Below are positions 1 through 11,100 of a DNA stretch of 64,000 nucleotides, piece after piece. Both the position numbers and the translations under genes were made by a program. The notes beneath the pieces were generated by a model. It made no database searches and had not been told where the DNA came from. It saw only the letters and a list, made by a program, of their open reading frames with translations. The stretch comes from Beroe forskalii (lineage: Eukaryota > Ctenophora > Nuda > Beroida > Beroidae): contig WFMF01000278.1 in the NCBI GenBank assembly GCA_011033025.1, positions 124,001 through 188,000 of the forward strand, in the 5' to 3' direction. Numbering within the stretch: position 1 is the first letter of the stretch; every line of letters begins with the position of its first letter.

Positions 1-1103
1 ACCTATTCCTTTTATCTTCGACCTATCCTTCTTAAGATTTCTTGGACTATCGATCCAAATAGCGACAAGACTGTAAGACCCCTGTTATGACAGTATTAGC
101 TCAAGCTGCTAAGTTCTTTTATCAAATCGTAGCTTTCCGAACTGATGGTGGTATAGATCATACAATAACAGCATTAATAGCCCTTTACGTAAGAAAATAC
201 TCATCAAATTCTAATCTAAATCTTTGGAAGGATTCGTTCGTAGCTATTTTAAGATTTAGGGATGGTCGATATTGGTATAGCATGCATCTCATCAAATGAG
301 ATTCAGGCAAATGGAGTAAAGGAATCATACCAAAATTACTAGTCCATCATGAATAGGTACATTTAAGACATTAGTAGGCTATATGAACCCATATGAACAA
401 TTTTGACCGTCGACTTCCGAACAGTTCTGTCGATATTATGTAGGTATGATTGATTGCAATATTGGTTTCTAGATTTATTATTATGAAGGTCCTTCGTAGC
501 TGATTTAATGGATCCGATTTTTTAAAAGTTTAATGTTTAGATTATTTCGGCAGCGATGAGCGATACCTCTTCTACAATTAAGCTTCAAACTCGTCTATTA
601 TTTTACCTGATCTTTCCATCCATAATTCCGGTTATATTGAATTGAAGGGTTACAAATCGCAGATTATTAAAGAATTAAGACTGGAAATGGAGGTTTTTTG
701 TCCTAGAAGCTTTTATAAATATGTGAAGTGAAGAAGATACCAGAGGCGTGCCGTGGAGGGACCAGTCAGCATGTTTGGGGTGTACGGTATGGAGTGACTC
801 GGGGGGTTTGGGGGGGGCCAACCGCCGGAGGCTATGCGCCGCAGGCGAAACCTCTTGAAAATAGCTGAAAAAAGCACTCAAAAAGTGGCTAAAACAAGTC
901 TCTTTTTACAAATTATACTATGTTTCAAAAGTTGTATTTTTTGCACATAGATAGATAGATAGATATTAGATAGTTGACGGAAGGCTTACTAAAGCCCCCG
1001 TAGTGCCCCCAACACACAGGATTGGAGGACATATATGCCCGACCATACCCTTCCGGAAACATTGGCCGACATGGTTCCTTGGTGGTATGCGAGCAGTATA
1101 CCA
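1..1103. other. Intergenic, no gene seen
   Basis: All open frames here are short and show no family motif. A GATA microsatellite lies near 947-965. A GC-richer patch at about 730-860 looks repeat-derived. I see no exon with flanking splice signals. Confidence 0.6.
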
Positions 1104-1111
1104 CCATGCAC

Positions 1112-1966
1112 CAGGGGCGTAGCCAGGGGGGAGGCGACACAGGCGGTCGCCTCCCCCTTTTCAGATGAGTAGAAAAAATAACTAATTTTGCCCAATTTTA
1201 TAAATCTGCTTTTCAACGCAGAAAATATATTTCATTTAAATTTAATTAACTACTAGGTTTTCAATTTAGTTCGTCCAATGATGAGTGAAGTTTGTTTAAA
1301 TACGTGAGAGCATCAGTGCAAAACAGTTCTGTTTCTCTGGGGCGAAACTAGTATTGTAAAATCATATCACTGCTCCGAAGGTTAAATATTTCGGTTCCAA
1401 CTTAAAAGAGGTTGAGGTGTAACTTGTTCTGTTGTTAAGCTAAATCATAATATTATCACGATCTATCAATGTGATTTGATTCCATTTAAAGATTGAAACA
1501 TCACAATTCATTAGCTGGGATTATTAGTAAACATAGATGGTAAATTTGCGACTTAATCCGGTGAAATGCCCATCACCCATATAATATCTCATTCGCAGTC
1601 TAATCAGTTTAAGATGCTTTTTTCGGCTATTTATTCGGTTATCAGTTGGTTTAATATTATGAATTGGAAAAATTTTTAAACATTCACAAGCTATTATCTA
1701 CCAAAACATAATTTTGACTACCAATTCTGTGTATAACTTAACAATCAAATCCTTTATTTTGCTGCCTATTTTGCTGGAAAATGCTCTAAAATACCTTCTC
1801 TTTTCAAAAATTTTCTCGGGGGCTCCGCCTAACTTCAACCAGGGGCTCTGCCCCTGGACCCCGCTGGGGGCTGCGCCCCCAGACCCCCGGCACTGTCAAG
1901 AATTCTCTGCTGGCGCTCCGCGCCAGCAGCCGCCTCCCCCTTCTGAAAATCCTGGCTACGCCCCTG
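1112..1966. mobile_element. hAT-type non-autonomous DNA transposon (855 bp)
   Basis: The element begins CAGGGGCGTAGCCAGG and ends with the reverse complement CCTGGCTACGCCCCTG, a perfect 16-bp terminal inverted repeat. It is flanked by a perfect 8-bp direct repeat CCATGCAC at 1104-1111 and 1967-1974. An 8-bp target duplication together with a CAGGG terminus is typical of the hAT superfamily. The interior has no transposase frame, so it depends on an autonomous relative. Inside the right end are GC-rich mini-palindromes built on ggggctctgcccc and gctggcgctccgcgccagc. Confidence 0.88.
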
Positions 1967-1974
1967 CCATGCAC

Positions 1975-3840
1975 ATAACATGCACATATCATGTTGATGT
2001 ATGAAATTCATTATTCAAAGCGTAAATTCGCCAGACTTCACGACGGTGAGGTATGTGTCCCATACAACTCTGCTGAGTTACGTCACTTCACTTCATGAAG
2101 TGAAGTAGAGAAGTAGGTACCTAACATTTGTGTTGCTGCTTGACAGGTTCAAGGTTGCTCTTCCATTTTTCCACTTATTAAGTACTTATTAATCTTATGA
2201 AAACAACAATAAGAAAGATTGACTTGAGCTATAAACAATTGCCTTATTAATTTGCAATTAATTGAAAAATTCGTGGCAAATTGCCAATTGGAGCACAATT
2301 TTAAACGTACTGAAAAACCGCTCTTGATGGAACGCGCGGCAGTCCATACCATGTGTACTTTTTCATGGCAGTCATTTTGATTGACAATTTACGCGCGCGC
2401 GCGCGTATGTCGTTCGTTGCGCGCGCGACGCACGTACGTACGTTACACGCGCGTCGTGCGCGAGCACGTCATTGAAGTTCGTTCCGGCCCACTTCTGGTA
2501 TTTTCTAATTTATTTCAATTTTGGTGCTTTTGAGTTTTGATGCTTTAGAGTTTTGGCTCCATATTATTTGATCCGGCGGGATGTTTTAGATACTCAGGTT
2601 CAGTGGATTGTGGTATAGCTAGAAAGCATTGCAATCATTGCAAGATATCGTAGTTGGCTGGACGACTGGTTAGTGCAGTGTGCACGTGTAATGTTGTTCG
2701 CCATGCTCAATGAATTGTCTTTATTCTTGTGTTAGTTTGTAGGTATACGGCTTGTTGATATGGTTGGTACTGTTATTTCAAAGCCCGGAGCTCCAAAGGC
2801 ATCGTTGTAACTTTTTAGTTTTTAAAAAGTATCTTTGTCAATAGGATACTGTTGGTGTTACACTGTCAATCCTTTTTTGAAAAGGTTCCGTGGTTAAATG
2901 AGTTATTTTCTTAAATTTTGAGCACTTTTACAGCAAAAAAAACTGAAAGGGACATGTCCCCCATGAAATTACGGGCCTGCAAGGTAGCTGTGCCTTCGGC
3001 GGACGCGCCGAAGGCGAAGGGGTCAGACAACGTCTGACAAGCTGTGCCCACCAGAGGGGTTATGTAATTGGAGACCTTTATGCCGACAGTGGACCAGTTG
3101 AACTCGCTGCAATTCTCACATTTGTACTGCTAACTCCTTTAGAGCTTTAGTACGCATAATAAGGCTCACCTAAGCCATTGTATCATAGTACCTTAAGTTC
3201 AAATGTCGACGATCTGAGGTATTAATTAGGGCACCACATGATCTGATCACGGGTCATTTATCCATTATATTTGAATTATACAGCCACAGGTAACGTTGCT
3301 ATATATACTTACCACTAGGTAGGTACTTAGTGTCTAAGTGACTGTTAATCGTACCCACACACACTCTCGCGATTAAGAATACGATACAAACCGTTAGTCT
3401 AAGTCATCAGCCTTCACTTCCCTTCAGGTGCCTCTTTGTGTACTTCATCACACTACAGCCCTGCCAGTTAATGAGTTATCACACTTTGTTTAGTATACTT
3501 CACTGTATCTCAGTGAGTGTGTGTTAACCATGATGTACCTACATAGCTAGTTGGTACCTATATACCTTCTCACAGTTCACTATGTTTTGCAAGAGACAAA
3601 CGTTCTCGGTTCTTATATCATTGTCCTAATGTCCTACGACCCTTGGCTGTACATATTAACTGGGAGCAGCCCAGTGCCCTGCGGGCAGCTGTTTCCTTAA
3701 ATAGATGGAGGAGGATAGTATCCTATATTCGTGAACTGTGTATCAGTTCTCAGTTCTGTAGTTCCGCACCTACCTATTCGTGGGGCTGATCATCAGTTCT
3801 GTACTCATTTCAATTTACATCTTATCCATGACATTGTTTT
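1975..3840. other. Intergenic, no gene seen
   Basis: No credible exon on either strand. It contains an alternating CG-rich tract at 2391-2466 (listed separately). A short palindromic segment near 2991-3025 (gccttcggcggacgcgccgaaggc) resembles sequence repeated at 21003-21020. Confidence 0.55.
2391..2466. repeat. Alternating purine-pyrimidine CG-rich tract
   Basis: A run of (CG)n and (GT/AC)n-like alternation including gcgcgcgcgcgcg and acgtacgtacgt, in otherwise AT-rich DNA. Such tracts can adopt Z-DNA or cruciform structures; no function can be read from the sequence. Confidence 0.7.
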
Positions 3841-4330
3841 AAAATTTTTTTTTTTACCGCATGAATTTTAAAGAAAAAAAGTCTTAAAAATAGGGAAAAT
3901 TGTTTCAATGGGGCAAAAGACAAAAAGGGTTCTTCATGAAGCCCAAACCCTTAATCTAGTTTTATTTCCAAAATCCCCTGTGATTTTAAAACTTAAGGAA
4001 AAAATTGGGCTACAGTAGCGAAGGAAGGGGTATTCAAGCCCCCCATTTAGTTGTTTCCCCGGTTAAAGGGAAAAAGAATTTTTCCGACTTCCCTAAAAGT
4101 GTTTCAGTCCCAGCCAGAGAGTGTGAGCTGGCGCCTGGGCCTCCCAATTGTACCTGGGCTTTTCCCCATGCTGGGACATTGGGGGGGGAAATCCCCCTCC
4201 GAAGGTCAAAACGGGAAACGAAACAAAAACCCCAGCAATAAAAAAGAATGGCAAGCAGAGGTTACTCATACAAAAAACAAGGGTTATCAGGCACAGCATG
4301 ATAAGACAGTGCCAACCTTTTCCCCCCAAA
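3841..4330. other. Low-quality-looking, homopolymer-rich stretch
   Basis: This stretch is full of lengthened runs of A, T, G and C (for example eleven T near 3846 and eight G near 4182) and has overlapping short frames in all phases. It resembles unpolished read-end sequence rather than a gene. Similar patches occur at about 5460-5880 and 19840-20150. Confidence 0.45.
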
Positions 4331-4493
4331 TGACATCATTGTTGTTGAGCATGCATTCGCAATAACTATGCAACATTATAGGGCAATGGTAACAGGTGCT
4401 TTTCCAATTATCAGTCTGATTACCATTTTCCGATCCTGAACCTCATGCATAATCACTCAGGGTGCTAATCAACATTTACATACAGGAATAAGA

Positions 4494-5237
4494 ATGGCTG
4501 AGACAACGGAAACAACAGGGACTCACCAAGTGTATGGACATCTCTGTTGCGCCGCCTGTAAGGTTACCATGAACTCTCCAGCCTCAGTCTTGGGCCATGT
4601 TAAGGGCAAGAAGCACAGAAAATCTGTCCAAGTTCTCCGTGTGCAAATAATATTTGAACATGGAGATGAATTGGAAAGACTAGAAAAGGAGCTTGAAGAC
4701 GTTAACTGGCTAGAACAATTTGCAAGAGCAGAACTGCCCGTAGCCGGGCAACATGAGAAGGTCCAGGAGCTGCTCAGAAACTCGGAATTCCACAATGATC
4801 TTCACTCCACCGAAAGGTGGGACGAGATAGAGTGCACAAACATGAGGAACCCCGATGGCTCTCAGATAAGAGCAATTGACTGGAAGAAACGCAATACCAC
4901 CCTCCTGGCCTTCCGTAATGCTTTGTTCTTACACCACAGCCAACTGGCTGATGCATTGGTGGTAGGGCTGAGATGCCACCTTTGTCAAATTAACTCGGAA
5001 ACGATGGTAAAAATGGTTACCCACTGCAAAGGGAAGAACCACATTCGGCGTTTCAGCAAATTAATGAGAGGGGCCAACTTAATTGGAAAAGATACATCCA
5101 GTCTTGCCAGAGATGGTGAGCCCTGGATCGCCCTAGAAGAAGTGATTGGGAAGAGGGATGAGCTCCTTATAATCCCAGTCACTAACAGGAGGCAGTGGGT
5201 CCGCAAGGATCTGGGGGCACGCAAAATCATTCTATAG
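4494..5237 (+). CDS. Protein with two U1/matrin-type C2H2 zinc fingers
   Basis: A single 247-residue frame with ATG at 4494 and TAG at 5237. Two zinc fingers have the long U1/matrin spacing C-x2-C-x12-H-x5-H. The first uses C19, C22, H35 and H41 and ends in GHVKGKKH. The second uses C161, C164, H177 and H183 and ends in THCKGKNH. The conserved GKxH turn is characteristic of fingers that bind double-stranded RNA or snRNA (ZNF346/JAZ, U1C and matrin families). Between them is a charged, probably helical segment (residues 50-100). RNA binding is inferred from family knowledge. No TATA box, intron or polyadenylation signal was identified, so it could be a retrocopy or one exon of a larger gene. 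The partner and pathway are unknown. Confidence 0.65.
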   Translation: MAETTETTGTHQVYGHLCCAACKVTMNSPASVLGHVKGKKHRKSVQVLRVQIIFEHGDELERLEKELEDVNWLEQFARAELPVAGQHEKVQELLRNSEFHNDLHSTERWDEIECTNMRNPDGSQIRAIDWKKRNTTLLAFRNALFLHHSQLADALVVGLRCHLCQINSETMVKMVTHCKGKNHIRRFSKLMRGANLIGKDTSSLARDGEPWIALEEVIGKRDELLIIPVTNRRQWVRKDLGARKIIL

Positions 5238-6887
5238 TGCTGGAGAGATACTGAAGGGCTCCCGTGTCTAGCGAATCATGAATTAACATGATACTGTGGC
5301 ACCTCCTAGTCGGCCGTTGTCGGGCTACCTGGGTTAGATGGTCGCCCCAGGCAGAGTGGCACACGGTGGTACGTGGACGACAGTCCTCCACCTAAGCTGA
5401 TGTAAACCTGTGGCTTCAACCTTGATGATTAGGGATGTAATGGCGGATTGGGATATTTATTTGGTTCAGGGTAAATGGCAGATATTATTAAAATGATATG
5501 AAACTTTGGGGTTTAAAATAAACAGGGGCGTGAAAACGGGCAAAGTTCATTGTTGTGAAAGCCGTCACTTTGGATCAGACCGTCGGTGGAGAAGGTGTGC
5601 CCAAAACCATGCACTTATTCTGTCCTAAAAGGGGACTTGCCGGGAGGGTCACAATTTTAAAACCCTTGTGTTCTCAAGGTTGCGGTTCTCAAGTAAAAGT
5701 CCCTAAAAAGCTAAAAACACCCGGTCATGGGGCCAAAAAGTTATGGTTTTGTAGTGTGAAAATTTAAAATTTATCTTAAAGCAGATGGTACGCTACTTTC
5801 TCAAAAGGACGGGAAATGGTTAAACGGCACCCCTTTTGGGGTTTGGTTGTATTTGGAAAAGGAAGGGGAGTCGAAGACCAGAAGATCCACTCTTAATTAA
5901 AATTTACAGAACTAACTTTCAAATCTTGCTTAAAAAATTTTAAAAAGTCAAAATAAACAATCTTTTGGGTATTTTCTTTAAAAAATGGAAAAAGTTTTGG
6001 TGGCTTTAACTTTGAATACAAGATAGCTTTCTTGTAAATTGGAATAAGAAACGTAATAATTTTTAACAATCTCTATCATTCTATATCCACTTAATCTACC
6101 TATTTTTAATTGCTAACAATATCCGGATTACATCACGTCTCATCATTCGACTCCCAATCTAAATATCATAATTCAATAAATAACTTCACGTACACTGCCT
6201 GATGTCTCCCTGCACATAATATTGCTACCACAGCGTACACGAGCGAAGCTCACGTAATGCAGGCAAATTATACAGATAACAACGGGCAGTGTACTGAAAC
6301 ACATAGCACACGGCACCACGTTAAGCTATCTACATGACGTAATAAGCCACAATATGCTATTTGTACATGAGACACGTTCGAGAGCATTTCATAGGCCCAC
6401 CGGATGACGTAATGGCAGTAACAACAGGGAAGAGTTACTGACGTATTATAGAAATGAATTGGCTTACGTAACTTCCATGATGGGTAACACGCATCAACAG
6501 GCTCTCTATCATTAAAATATCATCATGAATTGTAATGAAATTATAATGAGAAAATGAAGCACATAGTGCGAATCCAGCAGGCATGTAGCTGGACAGATGG
6601 AGTGAAGAAAATTTTCAGCTCAATACGTCACGGTATAAGGAATACCGCCGTTTAGAGGCTGTAGGAGGGGATTAAGTGATTGAAGCATATTGTGGCAGTG
6701 GCTACCAGCTGCATTAAGGTGCCATGTACCATGATATTTAGGAATCTCTTTATCATTAACCAATAAATAACTGTGAATTTAACTAACAATTCAATAAGTA
6801 CCAAGTTTCTGAATTCTTCTCTCAATTTTCAATTGAAATTTAAATATTTTGAGTTAACATAACCCTAACACCCTCTCTCTTAGCAAC
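5238..6887. other. Intergenic plus 5' noncoding region of the Ty3/Gypsy element
   Basis: No gene seen. About 5460-5880 is homopolymer-rich like 3841-4330. From roughly 6150 onward the sequence should include the 5' LTR and leader of the retrotransposon starting at 6888. I could not find a matching long direct repeat downstream of 12302, so LTR borders are not assigned. Confidence 0.5.
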
Positions 6888-8105
6888 ATGGCAGGGGTAG
6901 GCAATGAAAATGTTAATCTTCAACCTGAAGCCAACCCAGATGACCCACCTCCGGGAATACCGCATGAAGCCCCTCCACCATACAATCCAGCTTTTCAAGG
7001 AGTACGCATGGGACCAGTGCAGTACATTAGAAACCTTCAGCCCTTCAAGCATGGGTCCGACCTTCTTATCTTCCTCCAACGGTTCCACTCGTACTGCCAG
7101 TCTCTCAGGGTTCCAGATGACATGCTCTCAAGTCTGCTGGTAGCCCACCTAGACGATGCAGCACTACGGGGCATCTCAAGGCACCTAGACCAGGATATGC
7201 CATTCAGAGAACTTGTGGACCTCTTAAAGAAAGCTGAGGGTTATCACGCTAACAATACGGACAAATATATTGCAGACATGGCATCTAGAAAAAGGTTGAA
7301 AACAGAGAAAATCCACGACTTCTTCGTGGATCTGTCAAGACTGTCGGAAATGGCGTATCCAGGGCAGCAAAATGAGCAAGTCAGACTAGCTAACCTCAGA
7401 CAGGACTTCATGAGGAACATCAACCACCCTCTAATTGCAGCAAGACTACGTGAGCACAATGAGATGACAATGGATCAATTACTTGATCTGGCCATTTTAC
7501 TAGAGAGCTGCTACGAAGCATCAAAAGTACCCTCCTACCAAGTCAATAACATGTCAGAGGATATGGACACAGATATCACGGACGCTCGAGTATCATCTTT
7601 AGCCAATATGGTAGAGAAAATGGCCATCAATCAGATTGAACACAAAAATCAACGGAGCGTGGAGGAACAGCAATACCAGTATAACGGCAACATGGCACCA
7701 TCAGGACTTCATCAACGGAATGACAGCAGACAGCAGCCTTATAGGCCTTGGCAAGGGGCTCAGAGAGCCAGACCTCGATATAACCCCAGTGCACCAAATT
7801 ACAGAGGTGGATACAGACCCAATAACGGGCAAAGAAGATGGAACCCCTCCCCTCGATACAACTCATATCAACCCCGATTCCAAGGCAATATCAACAGAAA
7901 CCAGAGGAATCGTGACAACTGGGATCGGAATGATAGCAGATCAGCAGGATATCAGGGGGAAAGCAGCAGACACTACTATAATGAAGCACCAAGGGCACAG
8001 GGATCATCTTCTCACGGTGACAGCGTCCCACCACAGCCCACATCCCAACAGATAAATCACGTACAGAATTTTCGGGAAAGGCAAGTGACAATGAGAATAC
8101 CATGA
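6888..8105 (+). CDS. Gag-like polyprotein of the Ty3/Gypsy element
   Basis: 405 residues. Residues 1-45 are proline-rich. Residues 45-220 form a helical retrotransposon Gag core of the type seen in Ty3/Gypsy capsids. Residues 250-405 are rich in R, N, Q, Y and G. No CCHC zinc knuckle is visible; the basic RNQ-rich tail probably takes over nucleic-acid binding (inference). It would package the element's RNA into a particle. The stop codon TGA at 8103-8105 overlaps the pol ATG at 8102 as ATGA, so pol lies in the -1 frame. The ATG at 6888 is chosen because it is the first in the open frame and follows a pyrimidine-rich leader ending ctcttagcaac. Confidence 0.85.
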   Translation: MAGVGNENVNLQPEANPDDPPPGIPHEAPPPYNPAFQGVRMGPVQYIRNLQPFKHGSDLLIFLQRFHSYCQSLRVPDDMLSSLLVAHLDDAALRGISRHLDQDMPFRELVDLLKKAEGYHANNTDKYIADMASRKRLKTEKIHDFFVDLSRLSEMAYPGQQNEQVRLANLRQDFMRNINHPLIAARLREHNEMTMDQLLDLAILLESCYEASKVPSYQVNNMSEDMDTDITDARVSSLANMVEKMAINQIEHKNQRSVEEQQYQYNGNMAPSGLHQRNDSRQQPYRPWQGAQRARPRYNPSAPNYRGGYRPNNGQRRWNPSPRYNSYQPRFQGNINRNQRNRDNWDRNDSRSAGYQGESSRHYYNEAPRAQGSSSHGDSVPPQPTSQQINHVQNFRERQVTMRIP

Positions 8106-11100
8106 CAGAATCATCCAGCAGACTCCCCTTCATCGAAGTATCCATTCGGGGAACACTGATAGCTGCTCTTCTAGACACAGGGTGCAACGCAGCAGCAGTA
8201 ATGAATCATAAGGTCTTCAAGAAGATCAAGGACAAAACGATCACCTTGATTCAAACTCAAGAACAGCTTCTGGGACCTGACAAACACCCCTTAGACACAC
8301 ATGGGCATGCTATTCTCCCACTTGCTATAGCTAATCACATCATTGAAGTGAAAGCAGTGATTGCTTCAATTTCACAAAGCTTCATTTTAGGATCTCGCTT
8401 CATGGAGCAGACCAAGAGCAGCATATCATTTGACACAAAGACAGTTACTCTGCTACAAAACATTGAAGTTCCCATCAAATTCATGGATTACCCTGATATA
8501 AGATATTTGCAAAATTGTCAGATCTTATCGAAGGAATTACACCCAATTCCGCCCCATTCGGCTGAATGGATTTCAGTCATATTTAAACCAACCCCCAAGT
8601 CAAACACAATTACAGTTCAACAAAAAGGGAGACCGGATGAGCACCAAATCATCAGCACTGACTTGGGCAAAATACGCTTCATCAATGACAGCCAGGAAGT
8701 GAAGTGGATTTCCAAAGATGAAATCCTAGGTAATTATTCCAGTGCTACGGAAAATGTGATTTATCAGATGTCTCAAGATCAGGAGGGAGTCTCAAGCAAC
8801 AACAAGACACCTAGACCCAATGTAATAATGGATCTTGAACTGTCTGAGCTGGAAATGAATCAGAGATGGACGCACCTACAACAGATACTTGAATCTTCTC
8901 CATTCCAAATTTCAGAACAACAGAAAGAGCAGTTTTACAAAGAACTCAAGCCTATCCAATTCGTGATGGCGATAGAAAATGAGCCATTGGGATTGTATGA
9001 AGGTCTAGGGGAGGTCATCAAAACAGACTGTGAACCTATCAGACAACGCCCAAGGACGCTGACACCAGCTAAACAACTGGTACTGGATGGAATTATCGAT
9101 GAGTACAAGAAAAGAGGAATATTAACAGACAGCGACTCTAGTTGGGCCTCTCCAATCTCCATCATTCCCAAGAAGAAAAAGGGTGACTTCAGACTGGTAT
9201 GTGATTACAGAAAACTCAACAAGGAAACCATCTTCGACTCCTACCCCCTCCCAAACATCAATGAAATCCTAGCATCAATTCCCAGTGCCCGTTGGTTCAG
9301 CACGATCGACTTAAAAATGGGATATTACCAGCTGAAACTCTGTGAGACGGATCAGGAGAAAAGCACAATAATCTGTCCCAATGGGCTCTTCAAGTTCACA
9401 GTGCTTCCAATGGGTTTAACAAATGCATCCCAAAAGTTCATGAGAATCATTCAAAAAGTCCTCAACATACCCAAAGAAATAGGCAAAGTTTTCCTAGATG
9501 ATGTCCTAGTATATGGAAACACGTTTGAAGAACATCTCAAAAACCTTATGACAGTATTATCTCTACTATATGAGGCAGGGATCAAATGTCACGGAGAAAA
9601 GACCAACCTGTTCCAATCGGAAGTCAAATTCCTTGGCTTCATCATCTCAAAAGAAGGTATCAGATGTGCAGTGGACAAACTGGAAGCAGTCAAGAATTAC
9701 CCCACTCCAACTAGCCCAAAGGAATGTAGAAGGGCATTGGGACTCTTTGGATATCTTCGCAAGTTCTGTCCTAACTTTGGTATCATAGCCAAACCTATCT
9801 TCGAACTCACAGCTAAAACTACCAAAGACTTCGTGTGGACAGAGGAGGCGGACAAAGCCTTCAACCAGTTAAAAGACAACCTCATCTCATCTCAGATCCT
9901 GGCAATCCCCCGGGATGGAGATCAGTTAGTGCTCACCACCGATGCAAGCTCGGTTGGTATCGGTGCAGTGCTACAGGTAATAATATAGGCTTATAACCAT
10001 ATGACAAGGTGAGACCATATAAATGCTTATTTGACGAGGCGAAGCCGACTTCAATAGGCACAGTATGCATCGAATCATGACCTATGGTTGTATTATGAGA
10101 TCAATTAATGAACCTTACATATCTAAGGAATTTTGAATTTATATATAGCAGATTTCACATCATCGGTACACTTCCAATTAATTACAGCTCAGTGTGACAG
10201 TGAAATGTCCCATAATCAAACGTGTGCACATCTTCCAAGTTCTTCACTTTTATCCCATACCATTACCCACTTAGCCCTCTCTCACTCAGGTAAGAAGAGA
10301 TGGGGAACTTTTGCCGGTAGCCTTCGCCTCGCATGCACTAAAGAAAGCTCAGATGTCATACTCTGCCACCAAGTTAGAGGCATTCGCCATCGTGCACTTT
10401 GTGCAACATTTTAAGTACTTGCTATTGGACAAACAGTTTGAAATACAATCAGATCACAGGCCTCTCATATGGCTCCATAATTTCAAAAATCCTCCTGCAG
10501 TGGTCGCTCGTTGGTTAGAAATTCTAGGGGAGTACAAGTACACCATCACGTACAAACCAGGCAAACTGAATGCAGTAGCTGATGCACTATCTCGGGCACC
10601 ATATGACGTCAATAACATCACCAACGAAGAGGCTCAGCAGGTAAATGTTTCCATCAGTCAGATCAAGGAGCATCAGTTGAAGGACCCTAGCATCAAAATA
10701 CTAATCAAAATCATCTCTGAGAGCAGAGAGCCAACAGTTGAGGAATTAGCCAAGGAACCTGGCACTGTTAGGTGGTATTTTAAGAAGAAGGATCATTTGA
10801 ACCTCTCAGATGGATGTTTAACATTTGCCAACAAATCAGGTCACAGCAGACTAGTTGTACCCAAACACCTGGTACCTACCATTCTGAAAATGAGTCATTC
10901 ATCATCAACAGGTGGCCACAAGTCAGCCCAAAAGATCATTGAGTCACTGAAGAACAAGTATCATTGGATTAATATGAGAGACCAAATCGAAACGTATGTT
11001 AAATGTTGCACAACATGTGGACTAATAAAGAGACCTCAGAAGAATCCAAGAGGTTTACTCAACCCCACTATAGTCAAGCAAAAGTGGGAGATGATGCAAA

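Noticed and set aside
3990..4365. Overlapping frames of 60-104 codons
   Set aside because: Open in several phases at once within a homopolymer-rich patch, with no motif.
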